A stretch of DNA of 64,000 nucleotides from Lacunisphaera limnophila. Its GTDB lineage: Bacteria > Verrucomicrobiota > Verrucomicrobiia > Opitutales > Opitutaceae. Position 1 is the first letter of the stretch. Every line of letters begins with the position of its first letter. The notes below the pieces were generated by a model, which was not told where the DNA came from, did no database searches, and saw only the letters and a program-made list of their open reading frames with translations. Positions 62,593 to 64,000 of this stretch are shown here, piece after piece. A program made the position numbers and the translations under genes. Where the stretch lies: contig NZ_CP016094.1 of assembly GCF_001746835.1 (NCBI RefSeq), positions 2,867,501 through 2,931,500 on the forward strand, written 5' to 3'.

Positions 62593-64000
62593 CTACTTCC
62601 GGGCGGCGGGCCGGGCTTTGCGCCAGCGGCGGTAGCCGAGGAGGGCGCCCATCGCACCGACGAGCATGGCGCCGTAGGTGGAGGGCTCGGGGACCGGGGT
62701 GATCTGGTCGTCGTAGGACTGCCACTTGGTCTGGTTGCCGGTGAAGCCGGCGAAGACCACCTGGTTCATCGGGGTGGTGGCGGTGGTGTCGAAGACGGCC
62801 CCGGCCCAATTCTGGGCGAAGAAATAATCGGTGGCGTTGGTCCAGTTGATGACGTTCACCGTAATGCCGGCGGCAATCGTGAGGTTGGCCACGCTGAGGG
62901 TCGAGGTGCCGCTGAAGTCGAGCGTGATGCTACCGCTGCCGACGAGGTTGAGGTTGGAGATGCTCAGGTCGGCATCGCTGAGCTTGAGGGTCGTGCCGGC
63001 GAAGATGTTGACGGCGCCGCTGAAGGCGTTGTCCACGTTGAAGGCAAGGGTGCCGCCGGTGACATCCAGGCCGCCGTTATAACCCAGGTTGCTATCGATG
63101 GTCAGCGTGCCGCTGCCGGCCTTGGTGAAGAGGGCGGTGGAATCACCGACCAAGGTGCCGGAGAAGGAGGTGCTGGCGTTGTTGCCGCCGGCGATGAGCG
63201 AGTAGTAGCCGAGGTCGATGTTGCCGGAACCGGCGATGGCGCCGACCGTCTCGGTGAACATCGCGGTGCCGCTGGTGCGAGCCATGCGGAACTTGCCGTC
63301 GGAGTTCATCACCAGGGTGGCGCTGTTGGCGATCTGGTCGGAGGTCTGGTCGGCGAAGAGGCCGTCGCCGCTGACCTCGAGGATGGCGGTGTTGGCGCCG
63401 CGGAAGTTGTCACCAATGGTGACGGTGCTGTTGCTTACGCCCGTGGCGTTGCCCTTGACGCCGGCGACGGCGGTCTTGTCGAGGACGACCGTGCCGTCCG
63501 TGACTTGGAAGTTGCCGGTAAAGGTGTTGGCGTCGCCGGTGAGCCGGAGGGTGCCGAGATCGGTCTTGGTGAAGCTGCTGCCAGTGCCGGAGACCACCCC
63601 GTTGATGGTGAGGTCGGTGTCCACGGCGGAGGCATTGTTGCCGACCTGCACGATGCGGTTGCCGCCGAGGTCGACATTGGCGGTGATGGTGGCGGTGTTG
63701 GCGCCGATGCCGTTGAAGGTGAGGTTGCCGCCGAGGGTGAGGGTGCCGGCGCCGGTGGCGGTGACAGAGCCGCCGGCCATGGTGAGGGCGCCGATGGCGT
63801 CGCTGTTGCCCAGGAGGTCGAGCTTGCCGTCGGTGGCGATGGTGACGGCGGTCGTGTTGTTGATCTGGTTTGAGGCGTTGAGCTGGACAATGGCCGAGTT
63901 GGTCCCGCCGGTGGAATCGCCGATGTTGAGCGCGCCCGTCCCGGTGGCGTTGACGCCGGCGGTCTTGTTGAGGACGACCGTGCCGCTGTTGACGTTGAAG
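62593..64000 (-). CDS. PEP-CTERM protein with autotransporter-associated beta-strand repeats (5' end cut off)
   Basis: C-terminal 469 residues; the gene continues past the right edge. The protein is a series of Gly/Ala/Thr/Asn-rich strand units (such as NVDLGGNRIVQVGNNAS, GTLRLTGDANTFTGNFQVTDG, GSGTLTIDSNLGYNGGLDVTGGTL in pieces), the hallmark of beta-solenoid passenger proteins. The C-terminus has PVPEPSTYGAMLVGAMGALLGYRRWRKARP: the PEP-CTERM tripartite tail (PEP motif, hydrophobic segment, basic end). It is therefore a probable substrate of an exosortase such as that at 7548-8570. Confidence 0.9.
   Translation of the reverse strand, partial: FNVNSGTVVLNKTAGVNATGTGALNIGDSTGGTNSAIVQLNASNQINNTTAVTIATDGKLDLLGNSDAIGALTMAGGSVTATGAGTLTLGGNLTFNGIGANTATITANVDLGGNRIVQVGNNASAVDTDLTINGVVSGTGSSFTKTDLGTLRLTGDANTFTGNFQVTDGTVVLDKTAVAGVKGNATGVSNSTVTIGDNFRGANTAILEVSGDGLFADQTSDQIANSATLVMNSDGKFRMARTSGTAMFTETVGAIAGSGNIDLGYYSLIAGGNNASTSFSGTLVGDSTALFTKAGSGTLTIDSNLGYNGGLDVTGGTLAFNVDNAFSGAVNIFAGTTLKLSDADLSISNLNLVGSGSITLDFSGTSTLSVANLTIAAGITVNVINWTNATDYFFAQNWAGAVFDTTATTPMNQVVFAGFTGNQTKWQSYDDQITPVPEPSTYGAMLVGAMGALLGYRRWRKARPAARK

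Overview
This is a strongly GC-rich bacterial chromosome segment, most likely from the Verrucomicrobiota and probably the Opitutaceae. That assignment is inferred from the gene mix: an exosortase plus a PEP-CTERM protein with autotransporter-type repeats, a PilX-like pseudopilin operon, a duplicated orphan ABC permease, an AlkC-type repair protein and many short palindromic repeats. I saw no tRNA, rRNA, CRISPR array or complete insertion sequence. Genes are tightly packed, often with ATGA or GTGA stop/start overlaps. Long antisense reading frames are common and are shadows of the GC-rich coding strand.

Layout. 1-6.7 kb (minus strand): a cut-off iron-sulfur helicase, a frameshifted acetyltransferase, then recO, DUF502, ybeY, phoH and a HIT protein. 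6.8-8.6 kb (plus): a DUF2238 membrane protein and an exosortase. 8.8-13.2 kb (minus): a hybrid histidine kinase, a receiver protein and a receiver-linked adenylate cyclase. 13.2-16.1 kb: a secreted protein, two thioesterase-fold proteins, a TonB-like protein and a lone receiver. 16.2-20.3 kb (plus): a ParA-type ATPase, a protein of unknown family, a coiled-coil protein and an outer-membrane barrel, all in one direction and the least understood block here. 20.3-28.6 kb: a long IspH, an ABC permease, AlkC and alaS. 29.0-34.0 kb (plus): a PAS hybrid kinase, a metallo-beta-lactamase-fold hydrolase, ribD and rdgB. 34.0-40.5 kb (minus): a NarX/NarL-like two-component pair followed by three pseudopilin-like genes and a secreted protein. 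40.6-45.3 kb (plus): metG-menF-menD. 45.3-51.2 kb: a cNMP-binding histidine kinase, kup, menB, DUF2071, an orphan anti-sigma factor and a secreted Asp/Arg-rich protein. 51.4-56.6 kb: a fused oligopeptide ABC ATPase, a lipid A acyltransferase, a glycosyltransferase and a two-gene unit with an NlpC/P60-like protein. 56.7-62.5 kb (plus): serS-tilS, ftsH (with a clear terminator) and an animal-type UDP-glucose dehydrogenase. 62.6-64 kb (minus): the C-terminal part of a PEP-CTERM repeat protein.

Themes. Signal transduction is dense, with four histidine kinases, several receivers, one cyclase and one cyclic-nucleotide-binding kinase. Envelope functions recur: exosortase and its substrate class, pseudopilins, TonB, an outer-membrane barrel, lipid A acylation and LPS-type glycosyl transfer. 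menF, menD and menB show menaquinone synthesis. The most distinctive genomic signal is a set of short repeats, many ending in TGTAG/CTACA. Some lie inside coding sequences and some supply the stop codon of the preceding gene. A second signal is a set of apparent single-base losses in G/C runs (the acetyltransferase twice, ybeY and the coiled-coil gene), which look as much like consensus errors as real mutations.
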